Shown: positions 15,218-25,067, counted from the first letter of the stretch. The stretch: 64,000 nucleotides of DNA from Streptomyces sp. NBC_01750 (GCF_035918095.1 NZ_CP109137.1:2296001-2360000); one strand, 5' to 3'. Numbers and translations are program-made. The notes: generated from the sequence alone by a model not told the origin.

Positions 15218-16693
15218 TCAGCGCACCCCGTCCCAGAGTGCCCGCTCCTGCCCCCGCGGGTCCGTCACCGGCCCCGATACCTCGTCGAAGACCATCGTCG
15301 TGCGCGATCCGCCGGCGTCGTACGGAGCCCAGCCCGGGTCCCCCCTCGTCGCGAACGCCACCCACGCTCCGTGCATGGCGTCCGCGACCTCCTGCTGCGG
15401 CCCGTCACCGATCATGGGCGCGTACGCCGGATCGTGGAGGTTGTCGAAGACGAACGCCAGCTCGGAGCCGTGGCATGCCCCCAGACTGCCGTCGAAGCGC
15501 GGCGAGCACCGGGCGAACTCGTACATGTACGAGCCGGGCACCGCCTCGGCCAGCCGGATCGCCGGAATCCGGTAGAACCAGTCCGTCGCCAACGCGTCGA
15601 AGATCTCTCCGGGCACCGCTTCCGGCCTTGCCTCACGGTAGACCGGAAGCGCCTTGTCCGGATCGAGGCCGTATGCCGCCGCCGTCGCCCGCAGCTTCCG
15701 CTCGGACAGCACGTCCAGTCGCTCGGTCGGTACCAGGAACAGCCGGTACTCCTCCCGGTTACTGCCCACGAGCAGTTCGACACCGCACTCCGGCGCCGGC
15801 AGTCGCAGGCCGTCGGTCACCGGCTCGAAGGGCATCATGTTCAGCGCCGCCTCACCCCACAGCGCCGGGTCGGGACGCGCGCCGATCTCGGCCCTCAGCT
15901 CCGCCTGCGCACGGAGGAGTTCAGGCAGGGGTACGGCGGCGAAAGCCTCGCGAGTGGGGTGGGTGACGGCCAGCTTCTCCGCCAGCCTGGCCGTGATCAG
16001 CCGGGCGGACTCCGGACGCAGGAAATGGTGAGCGGCGCCGCTCTGCAGGATCGCCCGGCGGAACAGGCCCTGCGACCGGTCCATCGTCAGCAGTACGCCG
16101 ATGCTCATCGCCCCCGCCGACTCACCGAACACGGTCACCCGGTCCGGATCACCGCCGAAGGCCCCGATGTTGTCCCGTACCCACTCCAGTGCGGCGATCT
16201 GGTCGAGCAGCCCGCGGTTGTCCGGTACGCCGTCCAGATGCAGGAAACCCTCCGCACCCAGGCGGTAGTTGAGCGTCACGCACACCACACCGTCGCGCGC
16301 GAACGCACTGCCGTTGTACGCCGACGCCGACCCTGAGCCGTTCGCGAACGCACCGCCGTGCAGCCACACCAGCACCGGCAGCCGACTGCCCGGCCCCGGC
16401 GAAGGCGTCCAGACGTTCAGATTGAGGAAGTCCCTGCCGTGCTCGCCGTCACCTCCGGGGATCGAGTCCTCGGGGATGAGTGCGTCGAAGGGCGGTGCGT
16501 ACGGGGCTTTGGGCGCGGTCGGACCGCACGCCGATGCCTCTCGTACGCCCTGCCACGACTCGGGCCCGACCGGCGGCGCGAACCGGGGCGCGGCGGCATA
16601 CGGAATGCCCAGGAAGGCCGACACCCCCGAGCCGGTGAGACGGCCGCGGACCACACCCTGCCGAGTCGTGCACACCGGTTCACCATGCGTCAC
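15218..16693 (-). CDS. carboxylesterase/lipase family protein (type B)
   Basis: A 491-residue alpha/beta-hydrolase of carboxylesterase family B, hydrolysing ester bonds. The nucleophile elbow is DRVTVFGESAGAMSIGVLL with Ser near residue 187. The oxyanion-hole segment is PVLVWLHGGAFANGSGS near residue 100, the acid is likely in the LLVGSNREEYRLFL region, and the His near the end lies in SLGACHGSELAFVF. The early FLGIPYAAAPRFAPP and EDFLNLNVW-like DFLNLNVWTP are family hallmarks. No signal peptide is evident. It stands alone between the SNF2 pair and the SPFH gene. Confidence 0.9.
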   Translation of the reverse strand: MTHGEPVCTTRQGVVRGRLTGSGVSAFLGIPYAAAPRFAPPVGPESWQGVREASACGPTAPKAPYAPPFDALIPEDSIPGGDGEHGRDFLNLNVWTPSPGPGSRLPVLVWLHGGAFANGSGSASAYNGSAFARDGVVCVTLNYRLGAEGFLHLDGVPDNRGLLDQIAALEWVRDNIGAFGGDPDRVTVFGESAGAMSIGVLLTMDRSQGLFRRAILQSGAAHHFLRPESARLITARLAEKLAVTHPTREAFAAVPLPELLRAQAELRAEIGARPDPALWGEAALNMMPFEPVTDGLRLPAPECGVELLVGSNREEYRLFLVPTERLDVLSERKLRATAAAYGLDPDKALPVYREARPEAVPGEIFDALATDWFYRIPAIRLAEAVPGSYMYEFARCSPRFDGSLGACHGSELAFVFDNLHDPAYAPMIGDGPQQEVADAMHGAWVAFATRGDPGWAPYDAGGSRTTMVFDEVSGPVTDPRGQERALWDGVR

Positions 16694-16822
16694 AGGTCAG
16701 GCTCCTTCGGCCGGGGCAGGCATCCCTCGTCAGGGCGCCGGGACGTCTCCTACCCGGCCGGGTCCGCGCTCTCACCCGGGCAGCGCGGCCGCGGGCTTTG
16801 GGTGAGACCTGCGCGGCGGCGT

Positions 16823-17740
16823 TCAGGCGGCGGGAGGCACCGCGGGCGGCAGCGGCGGCACCGGCTGGACCGGCGACGACTCCACCGGCGGGTTCTCCAC
16901 CGGCGGTGACTCGGGCTGCGACGCCGGCTGTGCGGGATGTGACTGCAGGGCCCGCTGCTCCTCGGACGGGGACTGCGCGGGCTGCTGGGCCCGTTCCAGG
17001 AAGCGCAGCAGCTCCACCGGGAAGGGCAGCACCAGGGTGGAGTTCTTCTCGGCCGCGACGGCGACGACGGTCTGCAGCAGCCTCAGCTGAAGGGCGGCCG
17101 GCTGCTGGGACATCTCCTTGGCGGCCTCCGCCAGCTTCTTGGACGCCTGGAGCTCGGCGTCGGCGTTGATGACCCGTGCCCGGCGCTCCCGGTCCGCCTC
17201 GGCCTGGCGCGCCATCGAGCGCTTCATGGCCTCGGGCAGGGACACGTCCTTGATCTCGACGCGGTCGATCTGCACACCCCAGCCGATCGCCGGACTGTCG
17301 ATCATCAACTCCAGCCCCTGATTGAGCTTTTCGCGGTTGGAGAGCAGATCGTCCAGATCGCTCTTGCCGATGATCGACCGCAGTGATGTCTGCGCCATCT
17401 GCGAGACCGCGAAACGGTAGTCCTCCACCTGGACAATGGCATCGGGGGCGTCCACGACCTTGAAATAGATCACGGCGTCGACCCTGACCGTCACGTTGTC
17501 CCGCGTGATGCCGTCCTGCGCGGGCACCGGCATCGTCACGATCTGCATATTGACCTTACGCAGCCGGTCGATGAAGGGGACGATCATGGTGAAGCCCGGG
17601 GCCCGGACCTCGTTGCGCAGCCGGCCCAGGCGGAAGACCACGCCCCGCTCGTACTGCTTGACCACCCTCGCGCCCGCTATCGCGTACAGCACACAAGCGG
17701 ACGCTGCCGCCGCGCCGGCAGCCACCAGTTCCTCGACCAT
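16823..17740 (-). CDS. slipin/stomatin-like SPFH-domain membrane protein
   Basis: A 305-residue prohibitin-fold protein. One N-terminal membrane segment (residues 4-24) is followed by RVVKQYERGVVFRLGRL, the classic slipin start, then the SPFH domain to about residue 190 (VTVRVDAVIYFKVVDAPDAI, QTSLRSIIGKSDLDDLLSNR, GVQIDRVEIKDVSLPEAMKR). An Ala/Glu-rich coiled coil and a Pro/Ser/Gln-rich tail follow. SPFH proteins form ring-like oligomers that scaffold membrane microdomains. Slipin genes often pair with an NfeD gene; none is adjacent here. Confidence 0.9.
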   Translation of the reverse strand: MVEELVAAGAAAASACVLYAIAGARVVKQYERGVVFRLGRLRNEVRAPGFTMIVPFIDRLRKVNMQIVTMPVPAQDGITRDNVTVRVDAVIYFKVVDAPDAIVQVEDYRFAVSQMAQTSLRSIIGKSDLDDLLSNREKLNQGLELMIDSPAIGWGVQIDRVEIKDVSLPEAMKRSMARQAEADRERRARVINADAELQASKKLAEAAKEMSQQPAALQLRLLQTVVAVAAEKNSTLVLPFPVELLRFLERAQQPAQSPSEEQRALQSHPAQPASQPESPPVENPPVESSPVQPVPPLPPAVPPAA

Positions 17741-17875
17741 CAGGGCACCCCCTACCGTCCGAGCCGGATGTCAATTACTACGGTATGCCCGATATGCCCC
17801 CTTGGTCGAGCCCTCACCACCCCCCGCCGCCCCGCCTCAGCAGGAAGGCCGGACGCCAACCGCCAGGAGCGACTT

Positions 17876-18325
17876 CTAGAGGCGCTTGCGCACGAGGGCG
17901 ACGAGCTCGGCCGTGTGATTGCGCCGCACCCAGGCGATCCCGCCGAAGATGACGAAGAGGATGACGGGCGTGATCGCGTACTGGCCGTCGAACACGGTCA
18001 TCTGCGTGACGAAGGCGCCGATCATCAGGCCCATGAAGGCGAGCGCAGAAAGTCCGGAGAGGACCGGGATCACGACCGCGATCGCACCGGCCAGCTCCAG
18101 ACCGCCCGTCAGATACATGAACCAGTCGCCGAAGCCGATCTTGTCGAAAGCCTCCGTCGCGGAGGAATGGGCGACAAGCTTGGGCCCGGCGCTCGGGATC
18201 GCCATGAACACCGCGAGGACGATCTGGAGCGTGCGTACCGCGAGGTGCGAGCGGCGGCTCAGCGTCGTTCCGGGGGCGGTGGCGGCCGTGACGTTCGTGG
18301 TGGTGACGGCGCTCGTTGCGGACAT
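17876..18325 (-). CDS. DoxX family membrane protein
   Basis: A 149-residue protein with four predicted membrane helices: TLQIVLAVFMAIPSAGPKLV, WFMYLTGGLELAGAIAVVIP, SALAFMGLMIGAFVTQMTVF and AITPVILFVIFGGIAWV. The pattern is DoxX-like, a small quinone-interacting or redox-linked membrane protein family. The preceding Thr/Ala-rich segment is non-conserved. No oxidoreductase partner gene is adjacent, so the electron-transfer role is uncertain. Confidence 0.8.
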   Translation of the reverse strand: MSATSAVTTTNVTAATAPGTTLSRRSHLAVRTLQIVLAVFMAIPSAGPKLVAHSSATEAFDKIGFGDWFMYLTGGLELAGAIAVVIPVLSGLSALAFMGLMIGAFVTQMTVFDGQYAITPVILFVIFGGIAWVRRNHTAELVALVRKRL

Positions 18326-18458
18326 TGTGGTCTCCTCCGGTATGCGTTCCTCAGTGCTTTCACAGAGGTAGACCGGGAGGGTGCCCAGGACTCATCGCTC
18401 TCCGGGGCACCACTTCAGGATCCCCAACTTCGCTTGTCCGGCTGCGCTTTGGGTCGGC

Positions 18459-19376
18459 TCATATCGCGAACCAGCCGTGCCCGCCGTACCAGTGCCGGCC
18501 CGCTCGCAGATGGTCGCCGACGGCGCGCTCCACGCCGGTTCGGCGCGGCAGCGAGTCCAGCGGCCGCTCCGGATCGCCGAACACGAACGCGAGCGGAGCG
18601 CCGTCGTCAGCCTCCTTCTCCTTGTACGCGGTCCGGAAACGGTCCTGGAAGCGGACGATGTTGGAGTCCTTCGGCAGATACTCGGCCAGCTGCGGGTCGA
18701 GCAGCCAGGAGTGGCAGGTGGCCACGCGGTACGGCTCTTCGGGGAAGTGACGGGCGAAGAACTCCCGGGCTCTCGCAAGGGATCGGTCGCATGCCTCGGG
18801 CGTGATCGGCCCGAGGAAATCCGGGATGTGCACATTCAGTGCGAGGTCGCCGGGCCCGAAAGGCAGCCCCGCCGCCCGCACGGCCGCACCGGTCCGGCCA
18901 CCGAGCCGGGAACGCTGGAACTGCAGCCGCCCCAACTGGTAGATCTCGCCCCGGAAGTGCAGGCCGATCCAGCCCGGTATCAACAGCCCGCCCGTGCCGC
19001 GGCGCCGTCGGTGAACAAGGACATTGCGCCCGAGGTCGGCGAGCGTACGGCGGGAAACATCGTCCGGGACGGACTGCTCACAGTGGTACGCCCGTACATA
19101 CGGGAGCGCGGCGACGAAGACGTACACCGGGAGCCAGCGGCCGACCGCCCCCGACTCCTCGGGCAGCCGCGGCAGTTCCCCGCCACCGCCGATCTTCCCC
19201 ATGTCCTGGACCAGCTCCCGCACCCCCGACTCCAGGAGCCGGCGCAGACCGGGGTCCGCCATCATCGGGTCCCGCAGGGCGAGGAGTTCATTGATGTCCT
19301 CGTGCGGCACCGCCAGATCCAGCAGTGCCTCGGCCAGGCCGTCCGCGGCCGGCAGCTCCACCCACGCGTTTGTCAC
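18459..19376 (-). CDS. acyltransferase domain-containing protein (GNAT-like)
   Basis: A 305-residue soluble protein of a Streptomyces family annotated as acyltransferase-domain protein. The N-terminal half is helical (ALLDLAVPHEDINELLALRD, GVRELVQDMGKIGGGGELPR). The C-terminal half holds LALNVHIPDFLGPITPEACD, ARHFPEEPYRVATCHSWLLD and SNIVRFQDRFRTAY, which resemble a two-domain GNAT-like fold. The GTG at 19376 has GGGGGAGG eight bases upstream and is clearly preferred to upstream in-frame starts. Substrate is unknown. Confidence 0.7.
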   Translation of the reverse strand: MTNAWVELPAADGLAEALLDLAVPHEDINELLALRDPMMADPGLRRLLESGVRELVQDMGKIGGGGELPRLPEESGAVGRWLPVYVFVAALPYVRAYHCEQSVPDDVSRRTLADLGRNVLVHRRRRGTGGLLIPGWIGLHFRGEIYQLGRLQFQRSRLGGRTGAAVRAAGLPFGPGDLALNVHIPDFLGPITPEACDRSLARAREFFARHFPEEPYRVATCHSWLLDPQLAEYLPKDSNIVRFQDRFRTAYKEKEADDGAPLAFVFGDPERPLDSLPRRTGVERAVGDHLRAGRHWYGGHGWFAI

Positions 19377-19548
19377 CAGTGACTCCTCCCCCGGACATCC
19401 GCGGATCCCGGCCCGCGGACTGCCGTGCTCTGCCATGGGCTGCCTGTCCACTTCCCGGCTCCTCGACATCGGACTCGGAAAATGGGACCGGAACGGACCG
19501 AACACGGACCGGATACTGGTGCATCCTGGAGTAGGAGATGCGAATGTC

Positions 19549-19830
19549 ATGCGCACTGGGAGTGAACCGATAACTGCACGCAGTCCCCTGCGGTTGCGGT
19601 TCTGGCTGACTGTATGGGGCCTGATCTGGGCCGCCGCGGGCACAGCGGCCTTCACCCTGGCCGGACGCCCCGGCTGGGCGGCAGCCTGCGGAGCGCTGAT
19701 GCTGATCGTCACGATCGATCTGGCCATGGTTCTGCGTCATATCCACCAGGGCCCGCATTACCAGCCCGGTCGCGACATACCGCCGTACGAACCGGACCAC
19801 GGCGGCCGTCGGCCCAGACCCGGTCAGTAG
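19549..19830 (+). CDS. DUF6343 family small membrane protein
   Basis: A 93-residue protein with two membrane helices: LRFWLTVWGLIWAAAGTAAF and AAACGALMLIVTIDLAMVLR. The C-terminal RHIHQGPHYQPGRDIPPYEP is the conserved tail of DUF6343, a Streptomyces family of unknown function. The ATG follows a ggagtaggagatg ribosome-site region. It is divergent from the acyltransferase gene, and the 172 bases between them should contain both promoters. Confidence 0.8.
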   Translation: MRTGSEPITARSPLRLRFWLTVWGLIWAAAGTAAFTLAGRPGWAAACGALMLIVTIDLAMVLRHIHQGPHYQPGRDIPPYEPDHGGRRPRPGQ

Positions 19831-19977
19831 ATGTGGACGTTGGCCCCGAACAGCCCGAGGCCGGCGGATGCGGCCTGCCGCCAGGCTCGCAAGGGTCCGT
19901 CCAGGACAGGCTCCTCGTCCACGACGTTACGGGGGTGGGTCCGACAACGGAGCAGGACGACCTTCCCAAGGCCTCCG

Positions 19978-20047
19978 TCGGGCCTTGTCGCGCTTCCTCG
20001 GGCCTGGTCGCGCTTCCTTCAGGCCTGGTCGCGATTCCCTCAGGCCT
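19978..20047 (+). repeat. short imperfect direct repeats before the TPR gene end
   Basis: Three imperfect copies of a roughly 21-bp unit, gggcctggtcgcgcttcct with minor variants, run from about 19978 to 20047 in the gap between the DUF6343 gene and the 3' end of the TPR gene. The rest of the 19831-20039 gap shows no gene. Confidence 0.6.
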
Positions 20048-20414
20048 CCGCGTCGAAGCGCGCGGCCTTCAGATACTCGGGCTTCGGGTCCAGCGCCGCC
20101 GCCAGGCGGAAGTGACGCTTCGCCTGTTCCGGGCGACCGGCCCGCTCGAAGGTGCGGGCAAGTGCGAAGTGCGCGAAAGCATTGTCCGGCTCGCGCTCCA
20201 GGACCAGCTCGAACTCGAGCTCGGCCGGGCGCAGTTGTGCCGCCGCGAAGAAAGCACGGGCCCTCAGCAGCCGCGCCGCGGTGTTCTCCGGGTGGGCAGC
20301 GATGACCGAGTCCAGCAGTTTCACGGCCCCGCGCGGATCCCTCGCGGCCAGCAGATGCTCGGCCGCTCGGTAGTCGATGACGTGCGTATCCGGGTTGCTC
20401 TTGGGCACGGTCAC
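20040..20414 (-). CDS. tetratricopeptide repeat protein
   Basis: A 124-residue protein composed of about three TPR-like helix pairs: YRAAEHLLAARDPRGAVKLL, ENTAARLLRARAFFAAAQLR and NAFAHFALARTFERAGRPEQ, with typical A-x-x-L-A and P-E-N positions. TPRs mediate protein-protein contacts. No signal peptide or membrane segment is seen. It lies upstream of coaE on the same strand orientation but with a 166-base gap, so a shared transcript is uncertain. Confidence 0.85.
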   Translation of the reverse strand: MTVPKSNPDTHVIDYRAAEHLLAARDPRGAVKLLDSVIAAHPENTAARLLRARAFFAAAQLRPAELEFELVLEREPDNAFAHFALARTFERAGRPEQAKRHFRLAAALDPKPEYLKAARFDAEA

Positions 20415-20580
20415 ATCCTTCCCCTAGCTGGGACGGTTCCAACACCGGGTCCGGCAGCCGTATTCCGAACAGAAGACAAACCGACAGCTCGGCAGGGCGA
20501 CCGCACGCCGACTCGGTGTGCACTCTGCTCCCCGAAGCCGGCAGGACACCCAGCGGCACGACCCCACGAGGGGCGGATTC

Positions 20581-21195
20581 CTAACGGGAGCCGGACTCCG
20601 CGGCGGCCCGCCGGGTCAGCTCCGCCCAGACCTTCCGTACCTGCGGCTCCAGCTGTTCCAGCGGCCCGTCATTGTCAATGACCAGATCCGCGACGGCCCG
20701 CCGCTGCTCCCGCGTGGCCTGCGCGGCCATCCGCGCACGCGCCTCGGACTCCGCCATTCCGCGCAGCCGTACGAGCCGGTCCAGCTGCGTCTCGGGCGAT
20801 GCGTCCACCACGACCACCAGGTCGTACAGCGCCGCCAGACCGTTCTCGGTGAGCAGCGGCACGTCATGGATCACGACCGCGTCCGGCCTTGCCGTGCCCT
20901 CCAGCTCCATCGAGCGCGCTCCGACCAGCGGATGGACGATCGCATTGAGCGCCGCCAGCCGGTCGGGGTCGGCGAAGACGATCGAGCCGAGCTTCGGCCG
21001 GTCCAGGGTGCCGTCCGCGGCCAGGATCCCGGAGCCGAAGGCATCGACGACAGCGGCCAGCCCAGGGGTTCCGGGCTCGACGACCTCGCGAGCGATCTTG
21101 TCGGCGTCGATCAGTACCGCTCCGTACGAGACGAGCAGACGGGAGACTTCGCTCTTGCCGGCTCCGATTCCGCCGGTCAGGCCCACCTTCAGCAT
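20581..21195 (-). CDS. coaE: dephospho-CoA kinase
   Basis: A 204-residue enzyme catalysing the last step of coenzyme A biosynthesis, ATP-dependent phosphorylation of the 3'-hydroxyl of dephospho-CoA. The P-loop is [18 protein letters not shown] at residues 4-21. [20 protein letters not shown] binds substrate, and [20 protein letters not shown] plus [20 protein letters not shown] carry the lid and conserved Asp/Arg residues. Length matches the family. It sits 23 bases downstream of the PAC2-protein gene, suggesting one transcript. Confidence 0.95.
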   Translation of the reverse strand: MLKVGLTGGIGAGKSEVSRLLVSYGAVLIDADKIAREVVEPGTPGLAAVVDAFGSGILAADGTLDRPKLGSIVFADPDRLAALNAIVHPLVGARSMELEGTARPDAVVIHDVPLLTENGLAALYDLVVVVDASPETQLDRLVRLRGMAESEARARMAAQATREQRRAVADLVIDNDGPLEQLEPQVRKVWAELTRRAAAESGSR

Positions 21196-21218
21196 GATCC
21201 GCAGCCTACGCGAGCGCT

Positions 21219-22157
21219 CTACGCGTCACCCTCCCGCTCCGCGAGAAAGCGTTCGAATTCGAGGCCGATCTCGTCGGCGGACGGCAGGTCCACCGGCTCG
21301 GCGACCAGACTGCCTCTGGTCTCGGCGCCCGCCATGGCGTCGTACTGGTGCTCAAGTCCCTGCACCAGCGCCACCAACTCCTCGTCTCCCTCGCCGATCT
21401 GCCGCTCTATCTCGGTCTGAGTGCGATGCGCCTCGGTACGCAGCGAGTGCGCAACGCCCGGCAGGACCAGGCCCGTCGCGGCCGTGATCGCCTCCAGGGC
21501 GGTCAGCGCCGCGTCCGGGTACGAGGAACGGGCGACATAGTGCGGCACATGCGCGGCAACGCCCAGGACATCGTGGCCGGACTCCATCAGGCGGTACTCG
21601 ATCAGCGACTCCGCGCTACCCGGCACCTGCGCCTCGTCGAAGGGGCTGCGGTGACCCGGCATGAGGTCCGTGCGGTTGCCGTGCGGGGTGAGGCCGACAG
21701 GGCGGGTGTGCGGCACGCCCATCGGGATGCCGTGCACGTTGACCGAGAGGCGCACTCCGAGCCGCTCGACGATCTGTGCGACGGCGGCGGCGAAGCGCTC
21801 CCACTCCACATCCGGCTCGGGTCCCGACAGCAGCAGGAACGGTGCGCCCGTGGCGTCCTGGACGAGCCGGACGTCGAGCGTCGGGGTCTCGTAGCCGCTC
21901 CAGCGATCGCGCCGGAAGGTCAGCAGTGGACGTCGGGCCCGGTAGTCCACGAGCCTGTCGTGGTCGAAGCGGGCCACGACCTGGTGGGGAAGCGTCTCGA
22001 TCAGGTTGTCGACGATCTGCTCGCCGGTCTCACCCGCGTCGATGTATCCGTCGAAGTGGTACAGCATGACCAGGCCCGCCGACTCCTGCGCGAGCGCCAT
22101 GTCGACGACCGCGAGGCCCTTCGGCTCCCATTCGTACAAATCCTGCGGATCCAGCAC
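21219..22157 (-). CDS. PAC2 family protein (proteasome-assembly-chaperone-like)
   Basis: A 312-residue soluble protein of the PAC2 family. Typical segments are [20 protein letters not shown] near residue 29, [40 protein letters not shown], and [20 protein letters not shown]. The C-terminal third is helical and charged. PAC2 proteins are homologous to eukaryotic 20S assembly chaperones, but their role in actinobacteria is not settled. It is followed by coaE and preceded by rpsA on the same strand, with an rpsA terminator in between. Confidence 0.88.
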   Translation of the reverse strand: MLDPQDLYEWEPKGLAVVDMALAQESAGLVMLYHFDGYIDAGETGEQIVDNLIETLPHQVVARFDHDRLVDYRARRPLLTFRRDRWSGYETPTLDVRLVQDATGAPFLLLSGPEPDVEWERFAAAVAQIVERLGVRLSVNVHGIPMGVPHTRPVGLTPHGNRTDLMPGHRSPFDEAQVPGSAESLIEYRLMESGHDVLGVAAHVPHYVARSSYPDAALTALEAITAATGLVLPGVAHSLRTEAHRTQTEIERQIGEGDEELVALVQGLEHQYDAMAGAETRGSLVAEPVDLPSADEIGLEFERFLAEREGDA

Positions 22158-22343
22158 GATTACCGCTCCTCCTCGTGTTCGTAGAGGAGAACGCGTGGTG
22201 ACGTACGGGCATTCCCGCCTGCCGCGATGAACACCTCGGAGGGGAAGCCGAGTTAGCGAGAGGGGGGTTCACACCGAACCGGTCCGGACCTGCCGGCCGG
22301 CCAGGCAGGAGCCGCCGCGGAATGAATGCAGCAGTGCGGAATG

Positions 22344-22380
22344 AAGTAAGACCCGCTCCCAGATGGAGCGGGCCTTACTT
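22344..22380 (-). terminator. intrinsic terminator of rpsA
   Basis: A 16-bp stem with one G-U pair and a 5-nt loop (arms 22344-22359 and 22365-22380), starting about 30 bases after the rpsA stop. On the minus-strand transcript the arm AAGTAAG-G-CCCGCTCC pairs with GGAGCGGG-T-CTTACTT. The A/T-rich outer ends act as the tract. The rest of the 22158-22408 gap shows no gene. Confidence 0.85.
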
Positions 22381-22408
22381 TCAGCTAGTCACCAGCTGGG
22401 GCAGAGCG

Positions 22409-23911
22409 TCAGCTCTGGCCGCCGGCCAGCTTCTCGCGCAGGGCAGCCAGGGCCTCGTCCGACGCCAGGGCGCCGGAGTTGTCGTCCGACTCCGAGGAGT
22501 ACGAACCGCCCGAGACACCCGCGGGGGCACCACCGGCCGGGGCAGCAGCGCCCTCGGCGGCAGCGGCCTCGTCGGCCTCGCGGGACTTGATGACCTGGGC
22601 CTGGTGCTGCTCGAAGCGCTGCTGCGCCTCGGCGTACTGGGTCTCCCACGCCTCGCGCTGGGTCTCGAAGCCCGACAGCCAGTCGTTGGTCTCCGGGTCG
22701 AAGCCCTCGGGGTAGATGTAGTTCCCCTGGTCGTCGTACGACGCGGCCATGCCGTACAGCGTCGGGTCGAACTCGACCGAGGCCGGGTCGGCACCGAAGG
22801 ACTCGTTGGCCTGCTTCAGCGAGAGGCTGATGCGACGACGCTCGAGGTCGATGTCGATGACCTTGACGAAGATCTCGTCGTTGACCTGGACGACCTGCTC
22901 CGGGATCTCCACGTGGCGCTCGGCCAGCTCGGAGATGTGGACCAGACCCTCGATGCCCTCGTCGACGCGGACGAACGCACCGAACGGAACGAGCTTGGTG
23001 ACCTTACCCGGGACGACCTGACCGATCTGGTGGGTCCGGGCGAACTGCTGCCACGGGTCTTCCTGCGTCGCCTTGAGCGACAGGGAGACGCGCTCGCGGT
23101 CCATGTCGACGTCGAGGACCTCGACGGTGACTTCCTGGCCGACCTCGACAACCTCGGAGGGGTGGTCGATGTGCTTCCAGGAGAGCTCGGAGACGTGGAC
23201 GAGACCGTCGACGCCACCCAGGTCCACGAACGCACCGAAGTTGACGATCGAGGAGACGACGCCGGAGCGGACCTGACCCTTCTGCAGGGTGGTGAGGAAC
23301 GTCTGGCGAACCTCGGACTGGGTCTGCTCGAGCCAGGCGCGGCGGGACAGGACCACGTTGTTGCGGTTCTTGTCCAGCTCGATGATCTTCGCCTCGAGCT
23401 CCTTGCCCACGTAGGGCTGGAGGTCGCGGACGCGGCGCATCTCGACGAGGGAGGCCGGCAGGAAGCCACGGAGGCCGATGTCGAGGATGAGACCACCCTT
23501 GACGACCTCGATGACGGTACCGGTGACGATGCCGTCCTCTTCCTTGATCTTCTCGATGGTGCCCCAGGCACGCTCGTACTGAGCGCGCTTCTTCGAGAGG
23601 ATCAGGCGGCCTTCCTTGTCCTCCTTCTGGAGAACAAGGGCTTCGATCTCGTCGCCGACCTTGACGACCTCGTTCGGGTCGACGTCGTGCTTGATCGAGA
23701 GCTCGCGGCTCGGGATGACACCTTCGGTCTTGTAACCGATGTCGAGCAGGACCTCGTCCCGGTCGACCTTCACGATGACGCCGTCGACGATGTCGCCGTC
23801 GTTGAAGTACTTGATCGTCTCGTCGATCGCGGCGAGGAAGGCTTCCTCGTTACCGATGTCGTTGACCGCTACCTGCGGAGTGGTGGCGGTGGTCTCGGTG
23901 CTGCTCGTCAT
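22409..23911 (-). CDS. rpsA: 30S ribosomal protein S1
   Basis: A 500-residue ribosomal protein S1, which binds mRNA during initiation. Four S1 (OB-fold) domains run in order: about residues 38-105 (GDIVDGVIVKVDRDEVLLDI), 125-190 (DGIVTGTVIEVVKGGLILDI), 210-275 (RSGVVSSIVNFGAFVDLGGV) and 295-360 (VVPGKVTKLVPFGAFVRVDE), each with the FGAFV-type strand. The first two are more divergent. The C-terminal 120 residues are acidic and Ala/Gly-rich, as usual in actinobacteria. The N-terminal MTSSTETTATTPQVAVNDIG is also typical. A strong promoter and a strong terminator bracket the gene. Confidence 0.97.
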   Translation of the reverse strand: MTSSTETTATTPQVAVNDIGNEEAFLAAIDETIKYFNDGDIVDGVIVKVDRDEVLLDIGYKTEGVIPSRELSIKHDVDPNEVVKVGDEIEALVLQKEDKEGRLILSKKRAQYERAWGTIEKIKEEDGIVTGTVIEVVKGGLILDIGLRGFLPASLVEMRRVRDLQPYVGKELEAKIIELDKNRNNVVLSRRAWLEQTQSEVRQTFLTTLQKGQVRSGVVSSIVNFGAFVDLGGVDGLVHVSELSWKHIDHPSEVVEVGQEVTVEVLDVDMDRERVSLSLKATQEDPWQQFARTHQIGQVVPGKVTKLVPFGAFVRVDEGIEGLVHISELAERHVEIPEQVVQVNDEIFVKVIDIDLERRRISLSLKQANESFGADPASVEFDPTLYGMAASYDDQGNYIYPEGFDPETNDWLSGFETQREAWETQYAEAQQRFEQHQAQVIKSREADEAAAAEGAAAPAGGAPAGVSGGSYSSESDDNSGALASDEALAALREKLAGGQS

Positions 23912-24111
23912 GTGGGTAAGGGCTCCGGTACGGACGGTGAGTCGTAGGTACTGCTACGCCGAGAGCCCGTATCGCAGCTGCAGAAGCCGGACAGCCTGGG
24001 AAGCGCCGACCCAAGAAACCTGGGCGGCGCCTCGTGAACCGAGGGGACATGCATACAGATGCGAGCGCGGCCTGCTCTGTCTGAGGCGCGCAGGCCCGCA
24101 GCGCAACTTGT

Positions 24112-24140
24112 AGCATACGGGGGCAGCCGGGCACGGTCAA
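24112..24140 (-). promoter_or_regulatory. principal-sigma promoter of rpsA
   Basis: On the minus strand TTGACC (24140-24135) is separated by 17 bases from TATGCT (24117-24112), an excellent fit to the HrdB-type consensus. It lies about 200 bases upstream of the rpsA start, implying a long 5' leader that could host feedback control by S1. No other gene lies in the 23912-24254 gap. Confidence 0.7.
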
Positions 24141-24254
24141 TGCGCGAAGGCGCACACCCGGGGCGGAACGTCCCATACCCGGCACAACTAATGTTTGCCG
24201 AGGCCGCCAGGCCGCCAGTGGTCGCGCTGAACGCAAACTACAACGACGGTGACG

Positions 24255-25067
24255 ATGTTCCAAGATTTTGAGCCGGAAGCCACCCGCCGTAATGCCGGGG
24301 ACTCGGAGAGCAGCCGCGCCAGCCGCGGCTGGTGGGACCGGAACGCCGACGAGTACCAGACCGAGCACGGTGCGTTCCTCGGGGACGACCGTTTCGTCTG
24401 GGGGCCGGAAGGTCTCGACGAGGCGGAGGCCGGTCTGCTGGGGCCCGCCGGGTCGCTGAAGGGACTCGCTGTCCTCGAGATCGGCGCGGGCGCGGCACAG
24501 TGCTCGCGCTGGCTGGCCGCGCAGGGCGCGCGCCCGGTGGCCCTGGACCTCTCCCACCGTCAGCTCCAGCACGCGCTCCGGATCGGCGACAGCGCCGGCC
24601 GCGTACCGCTGGTGGAGGCGGACGCGGGGGCGCTGCCGTTCCGGGAGGGCTCCTTCGACCTGGCGTGCTCGGCCTACGGCGCGGTTCCGTTCGTGGCCGA
24701 ACCGGTGAAGGTCTTCCAGGAGGTACGACGTGTACTGCGGCCGGGCGGGCGGTGGGTCTTCTCGGTCACACACCCGATCCGCTGGGCCTTCCCCGACGAG
24801 CCGGGGCCCGAGGGTCTCTCGGTGGCCTCCTCGTACTTCGACCGCACTCCGTACGTCGAACAGGACGAACAGGGGCGCGCGGTCTACGTCGAGCACCACA
24901 GGACACTCGGCGACCGGGTCCGGGACGTGGTGGCGGGAGGTTTCCGGCTGGTGGACCTGGTCGAGCCGGAGTGGCCTGCCTGGAACAGCCAGGAGTGGGG
25001 TGGCTGGTCCCCGCTGCGCGGACATCTGATCCCGGGGACTGCGATCTTCGTCTGCGAGCGCGACTGA
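24255..25067 (+). CDS. class I SAM-dependent methyltransferase
   Basis: A 270-residue methyltransferase of the type-11 Rossmann fold. Motif I is LAVLEIGAGAAQCSRWLAAQ near residue 75, with ALDLSHRQLQHAL following for the ribose-binding acidic residue. The DLACSAYGAVPFVAEPVKVF segment and VRRVLRPGGRWVFSVTHPIR are motifs III-IV of the family. Substrate is unknown. An in-frame GTG at 24249 is an alternative start; neither has a clear ribosome site. Confidence 0.88.
   Translation: MFQDFEPEATRRNAGDSESSRASRGWWDRNADEYQTEHGAFLGDDRFVWGPEGLDEAEAGLLGPAGSLKGLAVLEIGAGAAQCSRWLAAQGARPVALDLSHRQLQHALRIGDSAGRVPLVEADAGALPFREGSFDLACSAYGAVPFVAEPVKVFQEVRRVLRPGGRWVFSVTHPIRWAFPDEPGPEGLSVASSYFDRTPYVEQDEQGRAVYVEHHRTLGDRVRDVVAGGFRLVDLVEPEWPAWNSQEWGGWSPLRGHLIPGTAIFVCERD

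Noticed and set aside
22322..23947. A 541-residue plus-strand frame opposite rpsA
   Set aside because: It is the antisense shadow of the S1 gene, rich in Asp/Leu/Val-type low-information sequence, with no ribosome site.
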